Assembly (NCBI GenBank): GCA_018897875.1
Contig: JAHIKF010000161.1
Location: 1-12,385 of the forward strand
Reading direction: 5' to 3'
Source of the DNA: Pseudomonadota bacterium
GTDB taxonomy: Bacteria > Desulfobacterota > Desulfobaccia > Desulfobaccales > 0-14-0-80-60-11
DNA length: 12,385 bases
The position numbers and the translations under genes are program-made. Of this stretch, positions 6,538 to 12,385 are shown piece after piece. Numbering within the stretch: position 1 is the first letter of the stretch; each line of letters starts with the position of its first letter. Below the pieces are notes generated by a model that worked only from the letters and a program-made list of their open reading frames with translations, was not told where the DNA came from and ran no database searches.

Positions 6538-7308
6538 ATGCAGGAGAAACGCGACAGGGTGGAGGAGTCGGCCCGGGTGTGCCTGGAACGGGTGGCCATT
6601 GTCCTCTTTAAGCCCCGGCTGGCCGAGAACATCGGCGCGGTGGCCCGGGCCGCCTGCAACATGGGGATCAACCGCCTGGTGGCGGTTTCGCCCCTGGACC
6701 TGGACCGGGACCGCATGGCCATGATGGCCACCGGCCCGGCGGAGAGACTCCTGGACCGGATGGAGGTCCACGACGATCTGGCCCAGGCCCTCAAGCCTTT
6801 TCAGTATATCGTGGGTACCACTGCCCGGCTCGGGGGCGTCCGCAACAACTATCTCTCTCCCCGGGAGATGGCCGCCCGGCTGGTTTCCATTTCCGCCGCC
6901 AACGACGTCGCCCTGCTCTTCGGGCCGGAAAACTGGGGCCTGACCAACGACGAGTTGCCCTTCTGCCACGCCCTGGTCACCATCCCCACCGGGGAGTGCT
7001 CCTCCCTGAACCTGGCCCAGGCGGTCATGGTCATGGCCTATGAGCTTTTTACCGCCAAGAGCGCCAAACCGCACCCCACCCCCCGCCTGGCCAACTCCCG
7101 GGAGCTGGAATCCATGTACGCCATGCTCCAGGCGACCCTGGTCAAGATCAACTTCATCAGCCATCAGAACCCGGAGCACTGGATGTTCAACGTCCGCCGG
7201 CTCTTCTCCCGCCACGGCCTCCGGGCCCGGGAGGCCCAGGTGATCAAGGGCATCTGCCGCCAGATCGACTGGTACGTGGGCAAGAGGCTGGAAGCCAAGC
7301 AAAAATAG
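6538..7308 (+). CDS. trmJ: TrmJ-type tRNA (cytidine/uridine-2'-O)-methyltransferase (SpoU family)
   Basis: A 256-residue SPOUT-class RNA methyltransferase. All three SpoU motifs are present: motif 1 AENIGAVARAACNMG (29-43, with N31 and R37), motif 2 LLFGPENWGLTNDEL (126-140) and motif 3 IPTGECSSLNLAQAV (149-163), which form the knotted SAM site. The helical tail from about 188, with RRLFSRHGLRAREAQVIKGI, is typical of TrmJ, which methylates the 2'-OH at position 32 of tRNA anticodon loops using S-adenosylmethionine. Subfamily assignment rests on these blocks; another SpoU target cannot be excluded. The ATG at 6538 has no clear ribosome site. A GTG at 6577 has GGAGGAG nine bases upstream and would start 13 residues later, still before motif 1. 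The stop converges on the aldo/keto reductase stop with a 6-bp gap. Confidence 0.88.
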   Translation: MQEKRDRVEESARVCLERVAIVLFKPRLAENIGAVARAACNMGINRLVAVSPLDLDRDRMAMMATGPAERLLDRMEVHDDLAQALKPFQYIVGTTARLGGVRNNYLSPREMAARLVSISAANDVALLFGPENWGLTNDELPFCHALVTIPTGECSSLNLAQAVMVMAYELFTAKSAKPHPTPRLANSRELESMYAMLQATLVKINFISHQNPEHWMFNVRRLFSRHGLRAREAQVIKGICRQIDWYVGKRLEAKQK

Positions 7309-7314
7309 CCACAA

Positions 7315-8151
7315 CTAAGGCTTATAGTACATCAACTGCCGGGCGTATGGGGCCACGGCCTCTTCCAGGCGGTGCGCCTCCTCCGGGGTCATGGGCACGA
7401 AATCCCGCACCGCCGCGGCCAGGTGCGCCACCTGCGCGGCGGAGTCCGCCCCCACCACCGCCAGGGTGACGGACTGGCTCAAAGCATAAGCCAGCAACTC
7501 CCTGACGAGCTGGTCGGGTTCTTCCGACATCTGCGGCAGCTGTCCCCGGCACAGCGTTTTCATGGCAATGACCCCCATGCCCTTGGCCATGGCCTCCTGG
7601 GCCAGGGGCAGAAAACTGGCCTGCTGCGGCTCCGCCGGGTTCACCGGCAGGAGCACGGTGTCAAACTCGTAGAGCGTCAAGGCCCGGCGCAGGACTTCCG
7701 GGTCGTGGTGGCCGGTGACGCCGATGAACCGCACCCAGCCCCGGTCCCGGGCATGGTGGCAGGCCTCCAGCGCCCCGCCGGAGACGCCCAGGGCCTCGAC
7801 TTCGTCCATGGTCCGGAGATCGTGCACCTGCCACAGGTCCAGGTAATCCGTCTCGAGATTCTTCAGCGTGATGCTGAGGTGGGCCATGGCCTCCTTAAAG
7901 GTGCGCCCGTGGGATTTACTGGTGAGGAAGATCTGGTCCCGGTGGCCTTTGAGGCCGCGGCCCAGGTAGACCTCGCTGCCGGAGTAGGCCCGGGCGGTCT
8001 CGAAGTAATTGATGCCGGCTGCCAGGGCCGCCTCAATGACGGCCTGGGCCTGGCGGTCGTGGCCGAAGGTCCGCAACACGCCTTCGCCTCCCAGGCCCAA
8101 CCTGGTGGCGGAGTGCCCGGTGCGCCCCAGGGCTTTTTGGGGTAAACTCAT
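7315..8151 (-). CDS. Aldo/keto reductase
   Basis: A 278-residue (beta/alpha)8 NAD(P)H-dependent oxidoreductase acting on small carbonyl compounds; the substrate is unknown. Catalytic-tetrad positions are readable: E51 (NYFETARAY) where most members have Asp, Y56, K79 (FLTSKS) and H110 (WQVHDL). The N-terminal KALGRTG...LGLGG strand pattern and the GVIAMKTL segment (about 194-201) are typical, and AVVGADS near 238-244 matches the cofactor-phosphate region. The ATG at 8151 is chosen because AAGGAG lies seven bases upstream. The in-frame ATG two codons earlier would leave only two bases of spacing, and the longest reading would start inside the repeat at 8171-8191. The D-to-E change is conservative and may be normal in this subgroup. 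Confidence 0.9.
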   Translation of the reverse strand: MSLPQKALGRTGHSATRLGLGGEGVLRTFGHDRQAQAVIEAALAAGINYFETARAYSGSEVYLGRGLKGHRDQIFLTSKSHGRTFKEAMAHLSITLKNLETDYLDLWQVHDLRTMDEVEALGVSGGALEACHHARDRGWVRFIGVTGHHDPEVLRRALTLYEFDTVLLPVNPAEPQQASFLPLAQEAMAKGMGVIAMKTLCRGQLPQMSEEPDQLVRELLAYALSQSVTLAVVGADSAAQVAHLAAAVRDFVPMTPEEAHRLEEAVAPYARQLMYYKP

Positions 8152-8170
8152 AGCCATTCTCCTTCCCGAC

Positions 8171-8232
8171 GTAGGGTGCGTCCTACGCACCATTGGCTTA
8201 AGCTCGCGGCGGGCACGGAGGCCCGCCCCACC
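8171..8232 (+). repeat. Partial composite cassette (modules 2 and 3)
   Basis: 8171-8191 is a GTAG-footed hairpin with stem GGTGCGT/ACGCACC. 8208-8232 is a GGCGGGC...GCCCGCC hairpin ending in CCACC rather than CTAC. Order, orientation and spacing match modules 2 and 3 at 853-913 and 12188-12234, while modules 1 and 4 are absent. It lies just upstream of the aldo/keto reductase ribosome site. Confidence 0.8.
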
Positions 8233-8312
8233 AACTTTGCATCGTTTCGGGTGTTCCAGCGGAACATGGATTACCGATTAATACCAATTTGCAAACAAAC
8301 GACAATTTTATT

Positions 8313-8372
8313 GTAGGGGCGGACCCATGTGTCCGCCCTGAATTAAGGGCGCACACGCGGGTGCGCCCCTAC
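8313..8372. repeat. Double GTAG/CTAC-bounded palindrome upstream of uvrC
   Basis: Two hairpins in tandem: GGGCGGAC...GTCCGCCC (8 bp stem) and GGGCGCAC...GTGCGCCC (8 bp stem), the pair bounded by GTAGGGGC on the left and GCCCCTAC on the right. Its first 27 bases are identical to those at 10368-10394 after uvrC, in the same orientation. With 8171-8232 it makes up most of the 369-base gap between the reductase and uvrC. Confidence 0.85.
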
Positions 8373-8483
8373 AGTTCCGTATTTTTTGATTGCGACTCGG
8401 TATAAGAACCAGCCTGAAAAACCCGGATCACGAAAACGTTGCCGCCCCCTGTGGTCCGCCGTTTAAGGCTGCACTCACCTGCC

Positions 8484-8511
8484 TTGACAGCGCCAGGCTG
8501 GCTGTTATCCT
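8484..8511 (+). promoter_or_regulatory. Probable uvrC promoter
   Basis: A perfect TTGACA (8484-8489) and a TATCCT (8506-8511) are separated by 16 bases. The uvrC ATG is only nine bases beyond the -10 box, so the transcript should have a leader of about 0-3 bases. No damage-type (LexA) operator was recognised around it. Confidence 0.6.
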
Positions 8512-8520
8512 AAAGATAAG

Positions 8521-10371
8521 ATGTCTGCAACCGTTGTAAAGCCCGATTCGCCTTATCCGGCCCTGGCCGCGGCCCTGGCCCGTATCCCCACGGGCAGCGG
8601 CGTTTATCTGTTCAGGGACCCCGGCGGCCGGGTGCTCTATATCGGCAAAGCCGTGAACCTGAAGCACCGCCTGGCCTCCTACCTCAAGACCCCGGAGAAG
8701 CACGACCCCAAGACCGGTCTGATGCTCAAGAAAATGGCCCAGGTGGATGTAATCCTCACCGCCACGGGCCGGGAAGCCCTCATCCTGGAGCGCAACCTCA
8801 TCAAGGAGCACCGGCCCCGTTACAACGTCATGCTCCGGGATGACAAAAATTATCTCTGCCTCCGCCTTGACCTGAAGGAAACCTTCCCGGCCCTCCGGTT
8901 CGTCCGGCGGTTTAACCCGGACGGGGCCCTCTATTTCGGCCCCTACGCCTCCGGCGGCATGGCCCGGGAGACCTTGAAGGTTATGAAGCAGGCCTTTGGG
9001 GTCCGCACCTGCAAGGAGCGGCGCCTGGCGACCCGCTCCCGCCCCTGCCTGGAGTACCAGCTATTCCACTGCCTGGGGCCCTGCGCCGGACTGGTGACCG
9101 AGGCCGATTACCGCCAGGCGGTGGCCGAAGCCGTCCTGTTTCTCAGGGGCAAAGGCGGTAATCTCCTCAAACGGCTCAAGGCGCAGATGGCCCAGGCCGC
9201 CGCGGAGCTGGATTTTGAGCGGGCCGCGGTGCTGCGGGACCGGGTCAAGGCTATCACCGCCACCCTGGAGCGCCAGGACATGGCCCGGCCCAATTTCCGC
9301 GACCAGGATGTCCTGGGGCTGGCGGCAGACGAGGGGCAAGCCCTCATAACGGTGCTCCTGGTGCGGGCCGGGCTGGTCACCGGCGGCCGGGAATATTTTT
9401 TCCCGGAACTGCCGCCCGGCGGCGATCTGCTGGGGGCCTTCCTCAAGCTGTACTACACTGAGGGCCGGCCGTTGCCCGACGAGATGCTCCTGCCCGCCGA
9501 GGTCCCGGATCGTAGGCTCCTGGAGGCTTTGTTCACCGACGAGAAAGGCGCCAAAGTTGTCCTGCTGGTGACCCCCGGAGGCGACCGGGCCCGGCTGCTC
9601 GCTCTCGCCGCCGACAATGCCCGGGACGCGCTCAGGCGCCGCCGGACTCCCCCGGACCCCGGGGCCGCCCTCGGCGACCTGCAAGCCCGCCTGAAACTGC
9701 CCAACCTCCCCGCCCGGCTGGAGTGCCTGGACATCTCCACCCTCCAGGGGGGGCAATCGGTGGGGGCGCTGACGGCGTTTACCGACGGGGTGCCGGATAA
9801 ATCCCGCTACCGCCGCTTCAGGATCAGGGAGGTGGCGGGCCAGGACGACTACGCCATGCTCCGGGAGGTGGTGACGCGCCACTACGGCAAGGCTGGCCAG
9901 GAGCTGCCGGACCTCCTGGTGGTGGACGGCGGCCGGGGCCAGCTCAACGTGGTCCTCCAGACCCTCAAGGAACTGGACCTGGCGCAAATCCCGGTGGTGG
10001 GCCTGGCCAAGGCGACGGAGGCAGGCGGCCGCGCCGTACGCGACCGCCTCTTTCTGCCCGGGCGCAAAAACCCTCTCCTGCCCCCGGCCAACGCCCCGGG
10101 CTGGCTCCTGCTCCTTAGGCTGAGGGATGAAACCCACCGCTTCGCCATCACCTACCACCGGAAGCGGGCCCGCAAAGAACTGCTGGCCTCAACCCTGGAT
10201 CAGGCCCCGGGCATCGGCCCGGTGCGCAAGCGCCGCCTCCTGGAACACTTCCCCAACCTGGACGCGGTCAAGACCGCCACGGTACAAGAAATCGCCGCCT
10301 TGCCGGGGTTTAATCAAAAGATCGCAGAGGGCTTGAAAGAATGGCTGGCGAGGGGAGGGCAGGGCATGTAG
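8521..10371 (+). CDS. uvrC: UvrABC system protein C (excinuclease subunit)
   Basis: A complete 616-residue UvrC, the dual nuclease of nucleotide excision repair that cuts on both sides of a lesion loaded by UvrA and UvrB. Domains in order: GIY-YIG nuclease (about 24-101; GVYLF at 27-31, LYIGKA at 39-44, R50, E90); a cysteine cluster C164, C176, C184, C188, with the 12-8-4 spacing of the iron-sulphur-type motif in E. coli UvrC; a UVR motif for UvrB binding (about 217-251, ELDFERAAVLRDRV); an RNase H-like nuclease (about 390-545; LDIS with D404, VVDGGRGQL with D469, DETHRF with H539); and helix-hairpin-helix DNA-binding repeats (about 558-610). The length is normal. The ATG at 8521 lacks a strong ribosome site but sits directly behind a promoter. 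The stop TAG is part of the downstream repeat's GTAG. Neither uvrA nor uvrB is in the window. Confidence 0.97.
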   Translation: MSATVVKPDSPYPALAAALARIPTGSGVYLFRDPGGRVLYIGKAVNLKHRLASYLKTPEKHDPKTGLMLKKMAQVDVILTATGREALILERNLIKEHRPRYNVMLRDDKNYLCLRLDLKETFPALRFVRRFNPDGALYFGPYASGGMARETLKVMKQAFGVRTCKERRLATRSRPCLEYQLFHCLGPCAGLVTEADYRQAVAEAVLFLRGKGGNLLKRLKAQMAQAAAELDFERAAVLRDRVKAITATLERQDMARPNFRDQDVLGLAADEGQALITVLLVRAGLVTGGREYFFPELPPGGDLLGAFLKLYYTEGRPLPDEMLLPAEVPDRRLLEALFTDEKGAKVVLLVTPGGDRARLLALAADNARDALRRRRTPPDPGAALGDLQARLKLPNLPARLECLDISTLQGGQSVGALTAFTDGVPDKSRYRRFRIREVAGQDDYAMLREVVTRHYGKAGQELPDLLVVDGGRGQLNVVLQTLKELDLAQIPVVGLAKATEAGGRAVRDRLFLPGRKNPLLPPANAPGWLLLLRLRDETHRFAITYHRKRARKELLASTLDQAPGIGPVRKRRLLEHFPNLDAVKTATVQEIAALPGFNQKIAEGLKEWLARGGQGM

Positions 10372-10394
10372 GGGCGGACCCATGTGTCCGCCCT
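10368..10394 (+). repeat. GTAG-footed palindrome overlapping the uvrC stop codon
   Basis: The hairpin GGGCGGAC...GTCCGCCC is preceded by GTAG. The TAG within that foot (10369-10371) is the uvrC termination codon. All 27 bases are identical to 8313-8339. The second arm present at 8347-8372 has decayed here to a partial GGGCGCATAC...GTGTGTCC. Confidence 0.85.
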
Positions 10395-10449
10395 CAAGCG
10401 GGCGCATACTCAAGTGTGTCCTTACCATAACGGTGGACAGACATGAATT

Positions 10450-10477
10450 GTAGGGGCGGTTCGCGAACCGCCCCTAC
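10450..10477. repeat. Perfect 28-base GTAG palindrome
   Basis: GTAGGGGCGGTTCG followed at once by its exact reverse complement ending CCCCTAC. It shares the outer arm with the palindrome at 3323-3351 but has a different centre that is still fully self-complementary. It lies in the convergent gap after uvrC. Confidence 0.88.
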
Positions 10478-10490
10478 GGACATCCAAAAT

Positions 10491-10511
10491 GGTGCGCAGT
10501 GCGCACCCTAC
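10491..10511 (-). repeat. GTAG-footed GGTGCGC hairpin, reverse orientation
   Basis: GGTGCGCAGTGCGCACC followed by CTAC, i.e. a GTAG-footed hairpin when read on the minus strand. Same family as 853-873 and 12294-12314. Confidence 0.8.
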
Positions 10512-10528
10512 ATTTTCAGCGTTTTTTC

Positions 10529-10615
10529 TCCCCCTTTTTCTAAAAGGGGGGTAAGGGGGGATTAAATAAGTGCTTGATAATCCCCCTAAATCACCCTTTA
10601 AACCAAGGGGACTTA
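10529..10615. repeat. C/G-tract double palindrome, copy 3
   Basis: A CCCCCTTTTTCTAAAAGGGGGG hairpin-type half followed by TAAGGGGGGATTA, an AT-rich linker, then the opposed half starting TAATCCCCCTAAATC and ending in AAGGGGAC. Same architecture as 591-675 and 6351-6432. It lies between the convergent uvrC and protease genes. Confidence 0.72.
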
Positions 10616-10680
10616 AGACACCCGGTATTCAAGACATGGCTCGTTTTAAACCAGACAATTTTTGAATCCCAACATCAGTA

Positions 10681-10752
10681 GCACAGGCTTCCAGCCTGTG
10701 GTCAATTCTGTGGTTAATCAAGGCTTGTTCACAGGCTGGAAGCCTGTGCCAC
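10681..10752. repeat. Pair of CACAGGCT hairpins related to cassette module 1
   Basis: Two hairpins with the CACAGGCT/AGCCTGTG stem, at 10681-10701 and 10730-10752, the second ending GTGCCAC. They match the second hairpin of module 1 in the composite cassettes. With the other repeats this accounts for the 439-base gap 10372-10810, which has no credible gene. Confidence 0.75.
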
Positions 10753-10810
10753 TCATGAATTTTTCCAGGAAAAAGGGGCGGGGGTCAACCATAGGGTTTT
10801 GCCGCTGGCC

Positions 10811-11959
10811 TCACGGCTTCATGATGAGGTTGAAAAGATTTTCTGCTTTCTGCGGATCATAGCGCCGCAACTCCTTAACCGCTCCCAGGGCCGCGCTGCG
10901 GTTGCCTGATAGGGCCAAGGCAAGGGCGAGGTTGCACCAGGCATTGACATAATCAGGCTTAAGGCGCAGGGACCCCCAGTAAGCTGTAATGGCCTCATGA
11001 AGACGCCCCATATTCGCGTATGCATCGCCGAGGTTATTCCAGGCAAAGGCATCATCCGGATTGAGGCGCAGGCCCTCCCGGTATGCTTCGATGGCCTCGC
11101 GGTGACGGCTCAGTTTTCCGTATACAACGCCGAGGCTGAACCAGGCGGAAGGGTCGCCCGGCTCGGCCTGGGTCCATCGGCGGCTATGGGCCAGCAGACC
11201 CGGCCAATCCCGAGCGTTTTCAAACGCCTTTCCCCGGTCTAACCAGGCCGCTTGCGGTCTCGCGCCCGGCCCCTTCGGCTCGATCGGGACCGGAGGCCCC
11301 GCCCATTCAAAGGGACGTTCCCGAATTTTTTTCCCGGCGATTTCGCCGATCCACTCCACCGGCAGGGCGAAGTTCAGACTTTGGCCGTCCTTCAGGTAGA
11401 AGGTGGTAATGCCCACCAGTTCCCCCATAGCGTTGAACAGGCCCCCGCCGCTGGAACCAGGGGAGAAGGCCACCGTGGTCTGGATGATAGGCGGGGGGCC
11501 GCCGCGCAGTTGGGAGATAATCCCTTCGGACAGGGACAGTTCCAACCCCTGGGGCGCACCCACGGCATAGACCGGCTCCCCCACCTTGAGCCTGGCCGCT
11601 TTCCCCAGACGGGCCGGTTTGGCCGTCAGGCCGGGGGCGGTGAGCAGACAGAGGTCCTTGTCGGGGTCGCCCGCTTTCAAGGTGGCCGGCACGCCTTGCT
11701 TACCCCGGCCCACCGTGTACCGCCCCCCTCCCTTGACCACATGGTAATTGGTGATGACGTCGCCGGACGGCAGCCTGACCCCGCTGCCCAGCCCCACCGG
11801 TTTACCCGTCTGATCGTAGGCCTTGACCACCACCACGGAGTCTTTCACCTGCTCGTAGACCTGGCTCGCAGTGAGCGCCAGCGCCGATGGCGGCAACGCG
11901 GCAATCAAGACCAGGAGAAGGAACAACAACCTACAAGAGACCGCCAATCGTGACCGCAT
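10811..11959 (-). CDS. Secreted trypsin-like (S1C/HtrA-type) serine protease with TPR tail
   Basis: A 382-residue exported protein. Residues 1-28 are a signal peptide with basic start, hydrophobic core and ALA cleavage site. The trypsin-like domain (about 30-205) carries the triad H73 (ITNYHVV), D102 (DKDLCLL) and S170 (SPGSSGGGL). S169 replaces the Asn usual in the GNSGG motif of HtrA proteases. Instead of a PDZ domain there are three TPR units at about 270-375, each ending in the L-x-P-D type turn, so substrates or partners are probably chosen through TPR contacts. The likely location is the periplasm. The ATG at 11959 is chosen because GGAGG lies about six bases upstream and the signal peptide begins there; the 31-residue longer reading has neither. 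A role in envelope protein quality control is inferred from the family. Confidence 0.9.
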   Translation of the reverse strand: MRSRLAVSCRLLFLLLVLIAALPPSALALTASQVYEQVKDSVVVVKAYDQTGKPVGLGSGVRLPSGDVITNYHVVKGGGRYTVGRGKQGVPATLKAGDPDKDLCLLTAPGLTAKPARLGKAARLKVGEPVYAVGAPQGLELSLSEGIISQLRGGPPPIIQTTVAFSPGSSGGGLFNAMGELVGITTFYLKDGQSLNFALPVEWIGEIAGKKIRERPFEWAGPPVPIEPKGPGARPQAAWLDRGKAFENARDWPGLLAHSRRWTQAEPGDPSAWFSLGVVYGKLSRHREAIEAYREGLRLNPDDAFAWNNLGDAYANMGRLHEAITAYWGSLRLKPDYVNAWCNLALALALSGNRSAALGAVKELRRYDPQKAENLFNLIMKP

Positions 11960-12015
11960 GGCTCTCCTCCCTGGCCGCCGTTGCGAGCCGGTTTGCCGCG
12001 AATATTGCCCTTGGC

Positions 12016-12045
12016 AGTATATGCACAAAAAAATAAGGTGGGCAA
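12016..12045 (-). promoter_or_regulatory. Possible protease promoter with its -35 in a repeat
   Basis: On the minus strand TTGCCC (12045-12040, four of six consensus bases) lies inside the hairpin at 12037-12057. TATACT (12021-12016, five of six) follows after 18 bases. It would give a leader of about 50 bases ahead of the ribosome site. Weak evidence. Confidence 0.35.
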
Positions 12046-12057
12046 TGCCCACCCTAC
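12037..12057 (-). repeat. GTAG-footed GGTGGGC hairpin, reverse orientation
   Basis: GGTGGGCAATGCCCACC followed by CTAC. Same design as the GGTGCG hairpins, with a changed but self-complementary stem. Confidence 0.78.
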
Positions 12058-12087
12058 ACTTTTTCTGTTACGAAAAATTCATTTCAT

Positions 12088-12108
12088 GGTGCGTGAGACG
12101 CACCCTAC
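12088..12108 (-). repeat. GTAG-footed GGTGCGT hairpin, reverse orientation
   Basis: GGTGCGTGAGACGCACC followed by CTAC, the reverse-strand equivalent of cassette module 2. It directly precedes the right composite cassette. Confidence 0.78.
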
Positions 12109-12115
12109 ACGATTG

Positions 12116-12280
12116 GTGGCACCGGCATCTTGACGGTGCGGGCGCACAGGCTGGAAAGCCTGTGCCACCAATGTCAAAACAACTACCGTAGGGTGCGTTT
12201 TACGCACCAGCGGCGGGCGGGGCGCCCGCCCTACCAACCTTTTTATGCATTAACGGTGAGCCGCGGCTCATGAGCAACTG
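12116..12280 (+). repeat. Composite four-hairpin repeat cassette, right copy
   Basis: Module 1 (12116-12169) is a GTGGCACC-bounded hairpin pair with stems from GCACCG and GCACAGGCT. Module 2 (12188-12208) is a GTAG-footed GGTGCGT hairpin. Module 3 (12212-12234) is a GGCGGGCG hairpin ending CTAC. Module 4 (12254-12280) is a TGAGCC hairpin followed by TGAGCAACTG. Order, orientation and approximate spacing equal 791-960, although loops and stems differ. The whole stretch 11960-12385 is repeat-filled and without a gene. Confidence 0.85.
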
Positions 12281-12293
12281 TGGTAAAAGATGT

Positions 12294-12314
12294 GGTGCGC
12301 GGTGCGCACCCTAC
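12294..12314 (-). repeat. GTAG-footed GGTGCGC hairpin, reverse orientation
   Basis: GGTGCGCGGTGCGCACC followed by CTAC, nearly identical to 10491-10511. After it, 12325-12362 is a G-rich purine stretch without a visible palindrome or gene. Confidence 0.78.
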
Positions 12315-12385
12315 ATTTTATGTATAGGGGGATGGGAGGGGAGTTTGAGGGGAGGGCGGGGGACCCTTACGAAAATACGAAAAAG

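Noticed and set aside
6577..6579. GTG as the trmJ start, with GGAGGAG nine bases before it
   Set aside because: Not excluded, but the ATG at 6538 is preferred because a -10/-35 pair places transcription start at it; recorded as an alternative only.
9061..10158. Long minus-strand reading frame opposite uvrC, and a similar one at 6490-7314 opposite trmJ
   Set aside because: Both are antisense frames kept open by GC-rich codon bias; the sense strands encode clear UvrC and TrmJ motifs.
10662..10862. A 66-codon plus-strand reading frame beginning MNPNISSTGFQPV
   Set aside because: It is a translation through the paired CACAGGCT hairpins (TGFQPV and TGWKPVP are simply the repeat read in frame), with no ribosome site; not a gene.
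11960..12385. Dense palindromes considered as a CRISPR array
   Set aside because: Repeat units differ in sequence, length, orientation and spacing, and there are no uniform spacers or cas genes.

Overview
The window looks like a chromosomal segment of a high-GC Gram-negative bacterium. A Slp-type outer-membrane lipoprotein, a di-haem cytochrome b561-like protein and a Mth938-like protein, together with abundant GTAG-type intergenic palindromes, suggest a Desulfobacterota (former Deltaproteobacteria) member. That assignment is an inference from gene style and repeat content; there is no rRNA or marker gene to settle it.

Layout. Positions 97-6180 hold eight genes, all on the minus strand: a small hypothetical (hypA), a cytochrome b561-like membrane protein, a metallo-beta-lactamase hydrolase with TPR tail, a second small hypothetical (hypB) that is a diverged paralogue of hypA, an amidohydrolase-fold protein, an AT-rich HEPN/zinc-ribbon gene, a Mth938-like protein and a Slp-family lipoprotein. 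A plus-strand TrmJ-type RNA methyltransferase (6538-7308) converges with only 6 bp between stop codons on a minus-strand aldo/keto reductase (7315-8151). A complete plus-strand uvrC follows (8521-10371), and then a minus-strand secreted trypsin-like protease with TPR tail (10811-11959). No tRNA, rRNA, CRISPR array or transposase gene was seen.

Most genes are housekeeping or general enzymes (nucleotide excision repair, tRNA 2'-O-methylation, redox and hydrolase functions) and do not form one pathway. The accessory signal is twofold. First, the gene at 4215-5159 is far more AT-rich than its neighbours and encodes a protein with an RNxxxH HEPN motif plus two CxxC pairs: a candidate stand-alone RNase/toxin or defence gene dropped into a housekeeping run. 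Second, almost every larger intergenic gap is packed with palindromes. A four-hairpin composite cassette of about 165-170 bp occurs in the same order and orientation at both ends of the window, with a two-hairpin partial copy in the middle. GTAG-footed palindromes resembling REP elements are scattered between genes, and one of them supplies the uvrC stop codon. A third, C/G-tract palindrome family occurs three times.

Regulation visible in the sequence: hypB has a perfect consensus sigma70 promoter (TTGACA, 17 bp, TATAAT) so close to its ATG that the mRNA should be leaderless. uvrC and trmJ show weaker versions of the same arrangement and have no clear Shine-Dalgarno. The other genes mostly carry good ribosome-binding sites.
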